From the NCBI RefSeq assembly GCF_000004195.4, contig NC_030677.2:176626019-176690018 (forward strand): 64,000 nt of DNA. Direction: 5' to 3'. This stretch comes from Xenopus tropicalis. Taxonomy: Eukaryota > Chordata > Amphibia > Anura > Pipidae. Positions 27,601 to 42,600 of this stretch are shown piece by piece (position 1 is the first letter of the stretch; the number at the start of each line of letters is the position of its first letter). Position numbers and translations under genes: made by a program. The notes below the pieces were generated by a model. The model saw only the letters and a list, made by a program, of their open reading frames with translations. It made no database searches and was not told the DNA's origin.

Positions 27601-30600
27601 TACCCTAGCAACCAGGCAGTGGACTGAATAAGAGAGTAGAGTATGAATCGGCGAGGGACTGATATAACTAACAAAAAATTAGCAATAAAAATAAAATTGT
27701 AGTCTCACAGAGCAATAGTTTCAGGGCTGTTGGGGTCAGTGACCCCCATTTGAAATCTGGAAAGAGGTAGAAGAGGTAAGAAAAAAATTAAAAAAAACTA
27801 TAAATTGGAAAGTTGTTAGGAACAGGACATTCTATAACAAACTGAAAGTTAACTTAAAGGTAAACCACCCCTTTAATGGCTATTATAAATGACTTACCTG
27901 TCCTGTTTTTACTTTGGCTTACCTTGTAAGATGCTCTATTACGGTGATGACACACATAAAGATTAGTCTCCCGCAATAAATCTCCTTTATTGCGGGCAAC
28001 TAATCTCCAGATAATGTTTCCAACAGGCAATAGTGTAAAAAAGTTGCTGGTAAGGAGACTTTGCAAAACTGAAGTGATGTGTGTTTTCCCACCAGTGATT
28101 TGCATTACTGCCTGTGAGAAACATTTTCGGGAATTCAGTCGCCGCGGTAGTTAGAATTATTGTGGACGACTAATCTCCATGCCTGCAATAGCCCTAATAC
28201 TATAGAGAAGTATCAGAAGACAAGCAAATAACTGGCATTCTGCATTACAAATAAAGTACCTGATGAGCCAGTTCGTGAGCAATCACTTTGGTTATGGATT
28301 GCTTATCTGCAACAGAAGAAGAATCTTCTTTGTATAGAAGAGCAGTCTCCCGAAATGTGATCAATCCCCAGTTTTCCATTGCCCCTGCTTGAAAGTCAGG
28401 AATAGCCACCAGATCTAGAAAAACATTAGAGTACAATAGAATATCAGTATTTCACTTCTATATGGTTATGTGAATATCATAAATAACTGTAGAACATTTA
28501 AGAGAGCAAGACAAAAGCACGTTACCTAACCACACTTCTAGATATCTGTTGAAGTAACAAAAAAATGGAAGGTAAAATTGGGAAGGTCATTTTGATATGA
28601 AAGTAATTTAAGCAATTCTTAATAAGGCGACTGTATTAGGGCAGTTGTGACAACCTAAATAAAGTCAAGCCAGTTGGATGCTGTAAAGAGAAGACATATG
28701 CACTGTATATTATAGGCATGTATGGAAGTTCTGGACACAAACTAAACCAGCAAATGGATCTATTGAGGTTTAATTTAAAAAAAAAAACAAAAAAAAAAAA
28801 CCAACAACAACAAAAAACGACGTCCACAATCAATCCATAAAATACACCAGTATTATCCGTGTATCATACAAACTGTATAATCAACACACATAGTCTATAA
28901 TAAGACTAGAGATGTCAGAACCGATGTGGCACTGGCTAAATTAACACACTACATATCATAGCTGATATCCCTTATATCTAACCTTTATAGACTATGGGTA
29001 AGCCCTTGGTATCCTCACTCATGCTGCCATATAAATACCCCTCCAACCATGTCCCCCCAACGTGGCTCTGTTTAATCAGATTAACACCACATACACCATT
29101 GCACTGCTGTGCCATGTGGATAATGTTGTAGCAATGAGGTTTACTTTTTAGCCTTTGGTTTACTGTTTTTTAAATCACTGGCTATAATTTACATAATCAT
29201 TACATTATCCAGACTTTCTAAGAACACAAATCACCTTTAATGATGTATTTATAAATATAAAATTGTGACATCCTTCCCAGAAATACTTGGCTTGTTCCCA
29301 GCCAATAATAAAACCCTGCATTCTCAGAGTAAACATCTGTCATTTATCCTACATTAGTGCTTATCACAGACCACATAAATTGAAAACAAGCCTCCTCTTC
29401 CCTGATGGCTCAGAGAACACGATTATAATTTTATTTGGTGTGCATAGTGCAGAAATCTAGAACTGGGAAATGTATGGCTTTTTTGACTATACACCCAACT
29501 GCACATTCCTGCATTCTCGGTGCATCAAGATTTATACAATGAACTTTGCTGCAAAAAATATATTTTTGCTCTAGTCTTTAAGGACTTTACACAGAGATAG
29601 AATTGTTTTTTTATGCAAATTGTACTCTAAATGATAATGTACAAACCTAGTTTTTTAAGTGGGTATGCAATATTATAATAATTTGAATAAAAATACAAAA
29701 GCTTCATAGCAGAATCCAAAGCGTACTTGACTTGATCCATTTTCTCTGGTACAGCATAGACAGACACCTGGGAAATACAGAAATAAACAACACTGAGACA
29801 CAGATAATGTTACTGTACAGACTTTATGCTCTTGGGGCTAATGCCTCTCCTTATATCATTTTGGCTTATGATGTTAGCAACATGAAAAGTAAGCAAAGTA
29901 CCATGGCTTTTTTAATTTAGAAGTTATCATTCCTTGTAACAAAAGTGTGTGCATGTATTTATGTATGTAACACAGTAAATAAAGTACCCCCTTTTGTAAA
30001 ATATAATGATTTTATGTCAACAAGGAGTTCCATGACCTCATAAAAGCACAAGACCGAAGGCCAAATGCTTTTATACAGGCCATGGAACTCCAAGGTGACT
30101 TTTAATATCCTAATATTTTTCAACAGGAGGTGCTTAACTTATTATTATAATACCCAAGTTTCAACAAGTTACATGACAGAAATGATATGAATAGAAAGGA
30201 CTATACATAGCTAAACACCCTTTATAAAGATATAGGATATTCATGGCTCTTGTGTATGTCTATGTTATCAGAATTCTCCCACGTGAAACACCTTCAGATG
30301 ACACAGCAACCATAGGGCCCATGGCACATTGGGTATCTTGACTGTCGAAAAACAGCGGTGGTCAAAATATCCCTATCCACAATTGACCATTTCCTGTGGA
30401 GAGGTATAGGCAATGCTCTGCCTAAGGGAGACATGGCAGTGCAGGGGCCACTACTGTGGAAGAAGGTGTTTCTGAGATATAATCTCAAGTCAAATAAAAA
30501 TTGTTTCTTGGCAAAAAATGTGCTTATTGAAGATGCTCGATCAAAACATACAAACATTAAGGGGGTGATTTATCAAAAGTCAAGTTTGAGTCAATTCGAG

Positions 30601-33600
30601 TTTTTGGTGCTTAAAAGTTATGTTTCGAAAACTTGAAACTTAATAATCAATTTAGAAAAACAAAAAAAGTTACTTACCAGAGTGTCATTTGTTTCTTGAG
30701 TAGTATTCTTTATGTCACCGACTATAAAAGCAACTAGGTAAGTGCTCATATTCACACTAGTTGAATATTCATCTAGAAGCAGGCCATCACTCATTGTGCT
30801 TGTTTTTGCCTGAAAAGCAAACACCATTGAGTATAATAGGAAGAACTGCATGCATGCAAATCATATTATTGTGTTTCTATTGGAAAAAATAAGGTACTTT
30901 TCTAACATGCATAAAACTAATCCACTGCCATATCCTTCATTTCCCACGGTTTCACAGCCATGTGACTTGTGCTCTGATAAACTTCAATCACTCTTTACTG
31001 CTGAGCTGCAAGTTAGAGTGACATCAACCACCCCCCTTCCCCCCCAGCAGCCAATCAGCAGAACAGTGGGAAGGTAGCAAGCTAGCAGCCCCCTGCCCTG
31101 CCACCTGAATTTCTAAAAGTCACAGATATCAGTACAGCACTCAATAGTAACAAATCCAAGTCTAGCTCATGACTCCTCCAGTTACATGACAGTAGGAGAA
31201 ACAATAGGTTATCAGAAAGCAGTCCTATTGTGTAGCGCTGGCTCTTTCTGAAAGCTCAGGCACAGTGCACTGAGATGGCTGCCTACACATCAATATTACA
31301 ACTAAAGGTTCAAGAATAAAATTTTAAATGGTAGAGTGAATTATTCGCTATGTAAACAGTGTAATTTAGAAATAAAAAGTACACCATAAAAATCACAACA
31401 GAATCCCTTTAACATGCATAAAATTACCTCACTGCATGCACCCTTTTCCTCTGTTAAGTTCACTGCTCAAACCCCAGACTGTAGCACAATCGCTTTCTGT
31501 TCTTTCACCCCAACAATATTTCAATCCACCATTAAACGTGCTCTTGTCACACCTATACTCAAGAAGCCAATTTCTGATCCGACTTCCCTTGAGCAGATTG
31601 TCTCCAACCGGTTGCTGAACTTTCTGCATACCAACCACCTTCTCGATTCCTTTCAACCAGGTTTCTGTGCAGGTAACTCTACTGAAACGGCTCTAACAAT
31701 GGTCATCAACAATATCCATGCTGCTAAAGACCAGGGTCACTATTCCATACTTACAGATGACACACAAATCTTTCTTTCCTGCCCTGATCTCAGCCCTGCT
31801 ATTCAGGCAAAAATCAAGAAAGGACTTACTGCCGTGGCATCTTTTATGGCTGCTCACCACATAATGCTTAACATGTCCAAGACTGAAATGCTTATACTCC
31901 TGCCTAAACCTGGCTCCATCCCTTAGTTTAACATTACAGTTGAAAATGTCACCCTACATCCAGTACCCAAGGCACCAGTCTGGGTGTCAATTTGGCCTAT
32001 CGCTCACATTCTCAGCCCACATTGCATCCCTCACAAGAATTTGCTGCTTATTTCTAAGTAACATTGTCAATATACACCCCTTCCTCTGCCCCTCCACTAC
32101 TAAAACACCAGGCTCTCACACTCTTCAGGATAGACTACTGTAACATATTACTAGCTGGTGTCCCTGACCCACATTTCCACCCTCTGAATTCAGTCCTTAA
32201 TACTGCTGCCGCCTGATCTCACCTGTAATTAAATCTCTCCCCACTACTAAAACTAATCTCCTGGCTTCCAGTCGAGTGGTGCATTAAATACAAAATTCTT
32301 TTCCCGGCTTTCAGAGCCCCTCATCCTTCTGCTCCTCTTTTTATATCAGCTCTCATCAGCCCATACACTCCCTCCTGGCCTTGCGCTTAGCTCAGGACAA
32401 TCTAATGGCCATACACCATAACCACGGATAAATACTTTTTCATCGATTGTGCCACGCCTCTGGGATGCTCTACCTGATCACGCATCAGGAAAGATCCCAC
32501 AATGACTCTTACTAACACCAATTCCTTAAAAACCCCCTTCTAGATGAAGGACTTCGCTAGTCTTCCTCTGCAGCAACACACCCTTTTCCTAAGCATTTGT
32601 ACCCCACTGCCCTTTTTTTCCCTAATAGATTATAAGTTCCTTGGGGCAGGGACCTCATCCTAACTATATACTGAAAGCTCTTTAACATTGATTTATCTAT
32701 TATTACTGTGTAACCTAAAGGAGAAAAGGTAAAAATTAAGTAAGCGTTATCAGAAAAGTCTATGTAAATACAGATATAAGCACTCACAGAGTCCTCTAAG
32801 AAAAGAAACATAGGATTTCTTTTCTTCTTTTGTGTACACATTTTCTTCAGTGTCAGACTTCTGAGCTACCAGCAGCTAGAGCTGCAGCACAGAAGCTACT
32901 GAGACCAAGGTAAAATGGCAGTTGCTATCTTAAAGGAGATGGAAAGGCTAAGTCACTTGGGGGTGCTAAAATGTTAAGCACCCCCAAGTGACTTTAATCG
33001 CCTACCCTGTACCCCGGGCTGGTGCCCCTGTTAGGAGAAAACAGCACCAGCCTGGGGTACCTGGAGCGAGCACTTCCTCCTTCCGGCTTCGTTTCGCTGC
33101 GACTAACACAATAGGCGCATGCGCAGTAGAGTAAAAACCGACTTCTCTGTTAAAGTTCCGCTATTCACTCTACTGCGCATGCACGCACAAGCGATACAGG
33201 AAGGAGGAAGCGCTGCAGGTACCCCGGGCTGGTGCTGTTCTCTCTGTACAGGGGCACCAGCCCGGGGTAAAAGGTATGCGATTCAAGTCACTTGGGGGTG
33301 CCTAACATTTTGGCACCCCCAAGTGACTTTGCCTTTCCTTCTCCTTTAAACAAACACAGGGAGCTTCTAGATGTTTACTCAGGAGGGGTAAAGCTTTCTG
33401 CAGAATAAATATAGTATTCTAGCACTAATGAATAGTATTCTATTGTCAATAAAATGCCATAATGACTTTCCTTTCCCCTTTAATATAACTATACCCCTGT
33501 TTGTGTTCACACCATGTAAAGAACTGCAATTGTGAAGCAATATAAATAAATACAATACAGAAGAAAGTTTAGGTTGGTCCAGTTTCTTTAAAGAAGCGGG

Positions 33601-36600
33601 GGTTGCTATCATTACAGAACTGAATTATAAGTTTAATTGACCAGAAGCGAATACTGAATGGAGTCTGATAATGGATGGATGTAAAGCTTACCTTTGGCAT
33701 GTTTGAAAGAGAGATCATACTTTGATTTCTTATGATGTTGATCTGGAATGTGGATTTGAAAGCAGGTTCATCAAAGCACGGAAACACTTTTCTTGCTGCA
33801 AGTGGCTCAAACTGAGTGGCTGCAAGAGATCTGTGAAAATTGAAAAAGCATCAAACTGAAGATGAGTCCCGGAGACCTTGTTTATTTGGCTATTAGATGG
33901 ACTTATTTAATATTTATAAAAGCAAAGGCAAGCAGCAGGTCCCTTTGGAAAGCACATTATAAGGTGAAACCAAGGGAGGCATAGTGGAGTTGATTGATTG
34001 TTACTACTGTGTAACTGAAACACTATTCCATAAACATACACACTGCTTCAGCATGCCTATGAACGTGTAAAGGCTGGCTGCTTCTCTACTGGAAAAGAAA
34101 ACTCTGGTTCCATAAATGCAGAAAATTCAGATTCAAAACAAAGAGCTTGAAGAGAGAATCTGAAAATGGCTCATTCATAGGAATAAAACATAACTTAAAA
34201 ATGCCTGATATGCATTTATGGTACATGTGCTCCTTTACTGTATAAACAAAAAAAGAAAAAACCACAAGGACTTAGTAGGGATTGCACAGTATAGGCAACA
34301 ATGAATTCCCCAACCAGTGGCTCGTGAGCAACATGTTGCTCACTAACCGCTTGGTTGCCCCCAAACCAGGTAGTTATTTTTGAATTCCTGACTTGGTGGC
34401 AAGTTTTGGTTGAATAGAAACAAGATTTACCACCAAATAAGCTGTAAGCTGATAGTGTGCATAGAGGCTACCTAATAGCCAATTTTAGCCCATATTTTTC
34501 AAAAATTTCACAATTTTTAAAAAAAAAAAAACATTGCAACTTGGTAGTTAGCATTAGAAATGTTGGATTTGTCAGAACCTGTTCTTTTTCAAATATGTAT
34601 TGCTGGAGTAAACCTATTGAAAGTTGAATTTTTGGCCTTACAACCTGAAAAATGCAGATTTCTGGATCAGTGCATTGGAAATTTGGTGGTGTAATGCTGG
34701 GAGAAGTTTCCATAAAACTGTACATATATTTGGTACTGGTGCGTTCAGGAGATAAAGGACTTTATAAATCAGCTGTAGTTTTGTGCATAAAACAAATTAT
34801 GTTTATATTATATGTTTATATTAAGGAAAATGATTTTTTTTTTCTTCATTTTTTAGACATTCTGTAACAAGATATAGAATTCTAGCAGTGGAATTACACA
34901 AGAATTCTAACATATTTTGAAAGTTTAAGTTGTCCTAAAAAAGCAATACAAGGAGTTTTTCTGTGATTTAATTTGCATATGCAAATGAGGGCACTGATTC
35001 AGTTTGGTATTTGGCAAAATCCTTTATGGCGTATTTGTTATTCGGCACTAAATAATGAAAACAAATTTAAATGTGCTTAGAACAGGTTTTATAACATACT
35101 AAGCTTTATTATATGGGTGAACATTCCCTTTAATGCATATATGGTAGAACAAAGCGTATTTTTTTCACTTTTACACTGCTGAAGATAAACTAGACTAAAA
35201 TCTGTCTAATCTCCATGCCTTACAGCTTGTGTTTTTGAATGAATACATTTATTCTTTATTCAGTGGATACAGTTCTCTGCCATGCAACAACAGAGACACT
35301 ATTCTAAAAACATGTTTAGGCCTTGATGCTCAGAAGCAATGTTCCCACGAATACCTTCTTGGCTGTGTGCGCAAAAAACAATTCTTTTGTGCACTCATTT
35401 TAAACTTGTGTGCGCATTTTTAAAAACACTGTGCTCAAATCAGAATAGATATAACATTTAGGGGCTGATTTACTAATCCACGAATCCGAATGGGAAAAAT
35501 TCGGATTGGAAAACGAACATTTTGCGACTTTTTCGTATTTTTTGCGACTTTTTCGTAGCCGTTACGACTTGCGCGATTTGTCGCGAATTTTTCATAGCAT
35601 TATGACTTGCGCGAATTGTCGCAACTTTTTCATAGCATTATGACTTTCGTGAATTGTCGAGACTTTTTCATAGCCAATACAAATTTCGTGAATTGTCGCG
35701 ACTTTTTCATAGCCATTATGACTTTCGCGAATTGTCGCGACTTTTTCGTATTGAGTGCTCGAAAAAGTCGCAAAGTACCGATCATTACGAAAAAAACGCA
35801 TTCGGACGCTTTTCGGACGTTCATGGATTAGTAAATGTGCCCCTTAGTGTTTTCACACAAAATTCTTTGTGCGCACCACAATTTGTTGTAGATGCTGGTC
35901 TCAAAATTTGTGCACGTGCACAAGAATACACCATATAGGAAAATTGTTTGGAAGCTAAATACTTTTTCTTACCCATGTTTTCTGAGATATTAAGCACTCT
36001 CTGATCAAGGCCAATAGAAGCCATAGTTGCCATTACTGAAATACTCTGTAAGCTGTAAGATCTTGCATGCAGTGTCTGCTCAATTTTTGGCTTGTTCCTT
36101 TCTGTTTATAGGGGTACATGCCCCACATTTCCTACCCTCTGTCAACATGACCAAAATAAACAGATCTTTTAATTCTAAGTTCTGTTATACAGGGTATTTT
36201 GTTATTTTTTTTTTTTTTTACTAACTTATTATTTTCTTAAAAAGCTTTAATGCATAATCATAAGGGCTGTGGTTGTCTTGGACTGGTACAGAAGCCCAAA
36301 ATATAATGTACAACATTTATTTTTATTTTATTTATTTACAAGGCATTTTGTTGTGATTATGTGATTCAGTGTTTTACTGGTGGGGATAGACACTGATTTT
36401 CAAATAAAGATATTTTCAGAAATTTTGTTTCCAGTTCTGGAGGAGATTTAGCGCAGGTGACAAAATGCCCATTCTACCATCACATACACCCTAAGGGCGG
36501 TGTTGAGCAATTCTATGTTCCACCATATGCAACACATGGGATATAATGGTTTTATTTTTTCCAGTAGGTCTGTACCAACAGGAATGTCATCAAGCCTAAT

Positions 36601-39600
36601 CTGTATTGCATTCATCCTTTATTGGCTGCTATATGTGGTCAGGGATATAGTTATCACAATTAACCTCTTTTATAATAACTTTGTTACATTAGAGGTTCCC
36701 AATTTTATGTACAGTGTATTTTTTTAGTGAGGAGGAGCACTGGCCCATGTTTTGAAGTTAGAGATTATATCACTGGGGGGGCGCCTAATAAATCATTTTC
36801 CCCTAGTGATCAAAGCTGTCCTTTAAGCCGTAAAAAAAAAAAAAAAGTTTGCAAAACTACACTACATCACAAAATATTTTACATTGTTTTCAGGTAAACA
36901 TAAACACTTTGCATTCTGATGACAGCATCCCTTTAAATTACCACTGGGAGGCCATTGATTGTGAAGGATTTAGGGGTTTGTTTTCTTTATCAGTTTGAAA
37001 TGTATTTGTTTTGTGTTGCAAGGGCATGCGAGATTTGAAATCAGGTCCAGATCTACCAAAAACCAAACCCAGGGAATGTCCCAGAACATCAGGACGTGCA
37101 GGCTCTACTGAGAAGGACCCACATTACATCTTGTATTGGTTAACGGTTATGCATTTCTGTATGTAATCTATAGAGTATGTTCTATTTTACAGTGCTAAGG
37201 AACATGTTTTACCTATATATTTACAACTTCACATGTATAATATATGTAAGTAAATAAAGTAAAAAAAAATTATTACCTCTTATTGCCTTTCTCCATGTAA
37301 TCAATTTTGTAAAATCCATAATAGGTGCTTGAAAAGTTAGATGTATATTGAATTGTAAGCAAGCATTCCTTTCCTTTCGGCAATGATTCTGGTAAAATAA
37401 TAGCAATCTCCTCAAATGTAGGATATTCCAGAACTTCAGCATCCATAGTTGTTCCCTCAGTTACAGAGACATGTGCCTTGATGATGCGAAGCCCTGAGCT
37501 GTGCAGCACAATATTGTTGGAGCTCGCTGTGATATTCAGCTTTATCTGTACAGTGCCAGCAAAATACATAGTTGTCATGTCTGGATGCAAGGTAAGAACA
37601 TAATGTACTGGTTTTATGGAATTGGGAAGTCTACTTTTTGCCCATGGGAAAACTTTTCCATTTGTAGCAATGGGATAGACTAGTTCCAATGGGTGCTTTT
37701 TTTCATGGCACCCATCTTTGGTAAAGGTACACTTTGGAAGGAGATAAACCACGGTAACAACAGAGACTGCAATAATGACAACAACTACACACACAATAAC
37801 TGTCCTTGCAGAAGGCACTGGGCACAACCCATCTTGAACCTGCCTGTAGTTTGCAGCACTATTACGAAGACCTGAACTTCTGTTCATGAATGACATGCCT
37901 AGCAGTTTTGCAGAGGATTCATAATCCTCTTCATCTTCATCCAATTCATTTTCACCCAGTCCACGCACCAGTAATCTTGAGCTTCTTGGTTCATACTCAG
38001 TTTCCTCAGATTCTAATGGATTCAGAGTGGGCTCTTTGGCCAAGTCAACCACATCCGGTTCTTCCTCAAACATACTGTTTTCAATCATATTTCTTGGCAA
38101 CTGGGCCCGATCTGAGAAAGAAAATCAAGTGTTAAATTCTTAAATGAAACCCTTAGAAAGGCAATGTCATTACAGAAGATGCACTTCATAAGATTTGTAA
38201 ATGTAGGGCCCAATTGTTTTATTGAGATAATTACAGAAAGCAAGACTGAAAAATGAGTGTTAAAGTATAGAAACTAGGTCAGCTTTGTATACAACCCATT
38301 TAAGAAACAGGAGCAGCACAAAACAGATACATGAGGGACTTGGCAGGTTTCCAAAGGAAGCACAATGAATCAGTAGTTTAACATTTTTTTTCAATTATGT
38401 CTACAATTATTTTATAACTGCAGGAAATGCCACTGTATACAAGGAGATCATACTCAAACAGCCTAAGGGCCCATAAATTAAGCACCAAGCAGGTCTGCCT
38501 TTTGGTAAAGCTAAAAGTATCGCAGAGAATCTACTTTTTTGTATCAATGGTGGACATTTCTGTCTGGCAATAAACTACGCAGGATTAGGAGGTGCCTTAT
38601 TTTGAGAGTTTGAGATCACTTGCACTCAAATAGATACCCAGGTACACAGATGGCTGCATTAATGAAATGTATTACAATGCAAATGCTGATGGCCCATCTA
38701 TGAGAATGGCCAAACTATTTAATATGTGACTGATACCAGTGGTATCACATCACTGTAATGAAATGTTCTATGTCTTGGAGAGTATTATAAGTGACTTACT
38801 GCTCTTATATTCCTACAGAGTAATGCAAATATCTAAAAAAGACTGAGCTAAGCAGTCATTTTTGGTAGTAGGTTAAATGCCAAGAATGGATGATGAATAG
38901 AAGAAGACATTAAAAATGTGAATAATATACATTAACTTTAAAATATATTTAGGCTCATATTTATTCCACTTTCAAGTTCACATGAATCACTGTTCCTAAT
39001 GAAAATATAGATTACACTTTAAATCCTAGGCAGGAAACAGGCAGGACACAAAGGTAAATTATTAAAAAAAAACCAAAATGAATACAAATTATAATAAACT
39101 GCATGTTGCTGACAGGATGAATGTCCTTTATACTGAACCAAATCTATCTGGCTGGCATTGACCATTCCCCAGGCAAAGCCAAAAGAGCCTGGCACATAGC
39201 CTATACTTCTGTAAGCGAGTGTCTGTTTTAGATAACAGTTGGTTTCTCTTTAGCACAGCACCAACATCATTATGGGAATTTAAATTCAGACAGAGAATTT
39301 AGCGGAAACCTTTAGCTTGCAATTGGGCTTTCAGAGCATTTTCGTTTTTCTGCTGCACCTGTTTTAACACAGGAATAAGGGATGCCATTAGGGGTGGCAG
39401 GGTCTCAGGAACAATATTCAGCATGGGCCCACTTTGTATAATCCAATTTGCAACTCTGTAGCTGTAACTAAACAACAACCAGTATCCCCAGACAGCCTTT
39501 GGCAGCATCTTGCCTTTCTATGCACACTTGAGAGTGAAGCAAAGAAAAATCTTTGGGGTGCATCATAGTCTCAGCAAATACACCAAGCATCATTGCCTAA

Positions 39601-42600
39601 ATGCCAGGCATAACCACTTAAAATCCACCATATTCATGAAGCGGTGTTTTGGTTTTAGGCAATTGTGTACCTCTTTCTAATATTTCAACACCAAATGCAA
39701 GTCCATCTTTAGAAACACACAATTTATTTGACACAATTTTTTTATGGCTCTTCTGGGGAAGGAATTTTTCCAGTATAGCCATGATTAAAACAAGAAAATA
39801 TTTTTTGTACTCAGGGTTCTTGAACCACTATTTATAGGACAGAGTGAATTCCTGAAGGGCTTCATGTGTTCAGACCTCATTTGCTATTTGTACATCTTTA
39901 TCTAAATAAAAATAAATGATCTGACCGTCTGTAACTGCCACATTGCACACCACCCACCGGCTGTCAGAATGAGCTGCTCATTCTTGCTCGCACTACTAGC
40001 AAAGGGTCGAATGTCACCTGTATGATAATTAGAGACTCTGAGAAAATGCCCATCTGTACAATCCTACATCAAAGAATTGAATCTGATATTGCACTTTACA
40101 GCAGGATTTAATTTCACCACTCTTCCTTTGTTTAAATAAGTACCTACAGCTGCAAACAGAAACCTTAGCCAATAAATGTCTTAATAGTCACATAGACATA
40201 CTATTAGATTGTGCCAGCATGGTTTTATGCGTAACAGATCTTGCCAGACTAATTTAGTCGCCTTTTATGAGGAGGTGAGCAGGAACCTTGATGCTGGAAT
40301 GGCAGTTGATGTCATCTACTTAGATTTTGCTAAAGCGTTTGATACAGTACCTCACAGAAGGTTAATGATCAAATTGAGGAATATTGGCCTAGAACATAAT
40401 ATTTGTAATTGGATAGAGAACTGGCTGAAGGATAGAGTACAAAGAGTGGTTGTAAATGGAACATTTTCTAATTGGACCAGTGTGGTTAGTGGAGTACCGC
40501 AGGGGTCAGTCCTTGGTCCTTTGCTTTTTAACTTGTTTATTAATGACCTGGAGGGGGGCATAGACAGTACTGTTTCTATTTTTGCTGATGACACAAAATT
40601 GTGCAAAACTATAAGTTCCATGCAGGATGCTGCCGCTTTGCAGAGCGATTTGACAAAATTGGAAAACTGGGCAGCAAACTGGAAAATGAGGTTCAATGTT
40701 GATAAGTGCAAAGTTATGCACTTTGGTAGAAATAATATAAACGCTAACTATCTACTGAATGGTAGTGTGTTGGGGGTATCCTTAATGGAGAAGGATCTAG
40801 GGGTTTTTGTTGATAACAAGTTGTCTAATTCCAGGCAGTGTCATTCTGTGGCTACTAAAGCAAATAAAGTGCTGTCTTGTATAAAAAAGGGCATTGACTC
40901 AAGGGATGATAACATAATTTTGCCCCTTTATAGGTCCCTGGTAAGGCCTCACCTTGAGTATGCAGTGCAGTTTTGGGCTCCAGTCCTTAAGAAGGATATT
41001 AATGAGCTGGAGAGAGTGCAGAGACGTGCAACTAAACTGGTTAAGGGGATGGAAGATTTAAACTATGAGGTGAGACTGTCGAGGTTGAGGTTGTTTTCTC
41101 TGGAAAAGAGGCGCTTGCGAGGGGACATGATTACTCTGTACAAGTACATTAGAGGGGATTATAGGCAGTTGGGGGATGTACTTTTTTCCCATAAAAACAA
41201 TCAACGCACCAGAGGTCACCCCTTTAGATTAGAGGAACGGAGCTTCCATTTGAAGCAGCGTAGGTGGTTTTTCACAGTGAGGGCAGTGAGGTTGGGGAAT
41301 GCCCTTCCTAGTGATGTGGTAATGGCAGATTCTGTTAATGCCTTTAAGAGGGGCCTGGATGAGTTCTTGATCAATCAGAATATCCAAGGCTATTGTGATA
41401 CTAATATCTACAGTTAGTACTAGTGGTTGTATTTATAGTTTATGTATGCGAGTGTATAGATTGGTAGGTGTGGGTGCTGGGTTTACTTGGATGGGTTGAA
41501 CTTGATGGACACTGGTCTTTTTTCAACCCTATGTAACTATGTAACTATAGAGGGGATCTACAGTCAAAAAGCGAATTGCTGGAAATTTCTATTTTAACGG
41601 GTTTGAGAGGTAGTAACAGTTACAGCCAGTGTTTGACTGGTTATACCAGGTTTTCAACTCAACAGTTCTCTAAAGGTCAGAGTGTGAGCAATCCAATTTT
41701 CTATGCACTTCCTGTAAAGTGAGTTTTTCTGACTTACAGAAAGAGATGTTAGGCCAAAATCCTAGTAAACTGCTAATATCTCAGAAACCGCTAAAAACGA
41801 AAAACAAATGTAAATTGCAAAAACCTCAGAGAAGCACTCTGAGTAAGTTTACATCAAGTCATTGTTTGGGTTAAGATCTTCTTTCAGCATTCTGCAACAC
41901 AGGCAGTGATTTAAAGGCCAGGGTAGCACGCTCCAAGCATTCAAAGAGTATTTTTGCAAATTATTTCACCATGGAAGGACTGCACCTTGCACATCAATTT
42001 ACCATTTTACTTTTGCAACTGGGCATATTACATTTAATCAAAGGAACAGGAAAAATATGTTCAGGACAAAATGGTCTCTTTTTAAAACACTCTAAATCAA
42101 AATCTTATTAAACTTTTACTCTGCCTGCTGACTCTTCTGAGGAGAAAGCATCCTCCCATAAAGATGTTATGAGGTGCGAGTGCAGGTTTCCTTCTCGGAG
42201 ATGTAGATTGTTGTCTCTCACCACACCACTTCCTGGATACTTCCTGTATGTGTGCTCAGCAACACTTGACAGTCTCTTATTTATACAGTGCTGACACATT
42301 TCTGCATTGTGTTACAGAGATTAAAGGGAACCAACAAATGTATTTTTTTTAGTAATATTGATGTGTAGGCACCATCTCGCCATCTGCACCTGAGTCTGAA
42401 CTTTCAGAAGGAGCCAGCACTACACATTAGAACTGCTTTCAGGTAACCTACTGTTTCTCCTACTCCCACTGGATTTCATACTATTGGATTTTGACTGGAC
42501 TTGGATTTCTTACTATTGAGTGCAATTCTGATATTTACTGGGAGCTGTTATCTTGCTACCTTCCCATTGTTCTGCTGATTGGCTGCTGGTGGGGAAGGGA

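Noticed and set aside
30294..30636. Overlapping frames on both strands of 87-92 codons
   Set aside because: The plus-strand frame resembles a fragment of repeat-derived sequence ([11 protein letters not shown]) but is too short and has no catalytic motif; the minus frame is its shadow.
32033..32143. Continuation of a coding frame after the L2-like stop
   Set aside because: Residues such as [19 protein letters not shown] reading need several frame changes; this is decayed LINE sequence and not a separate gene.
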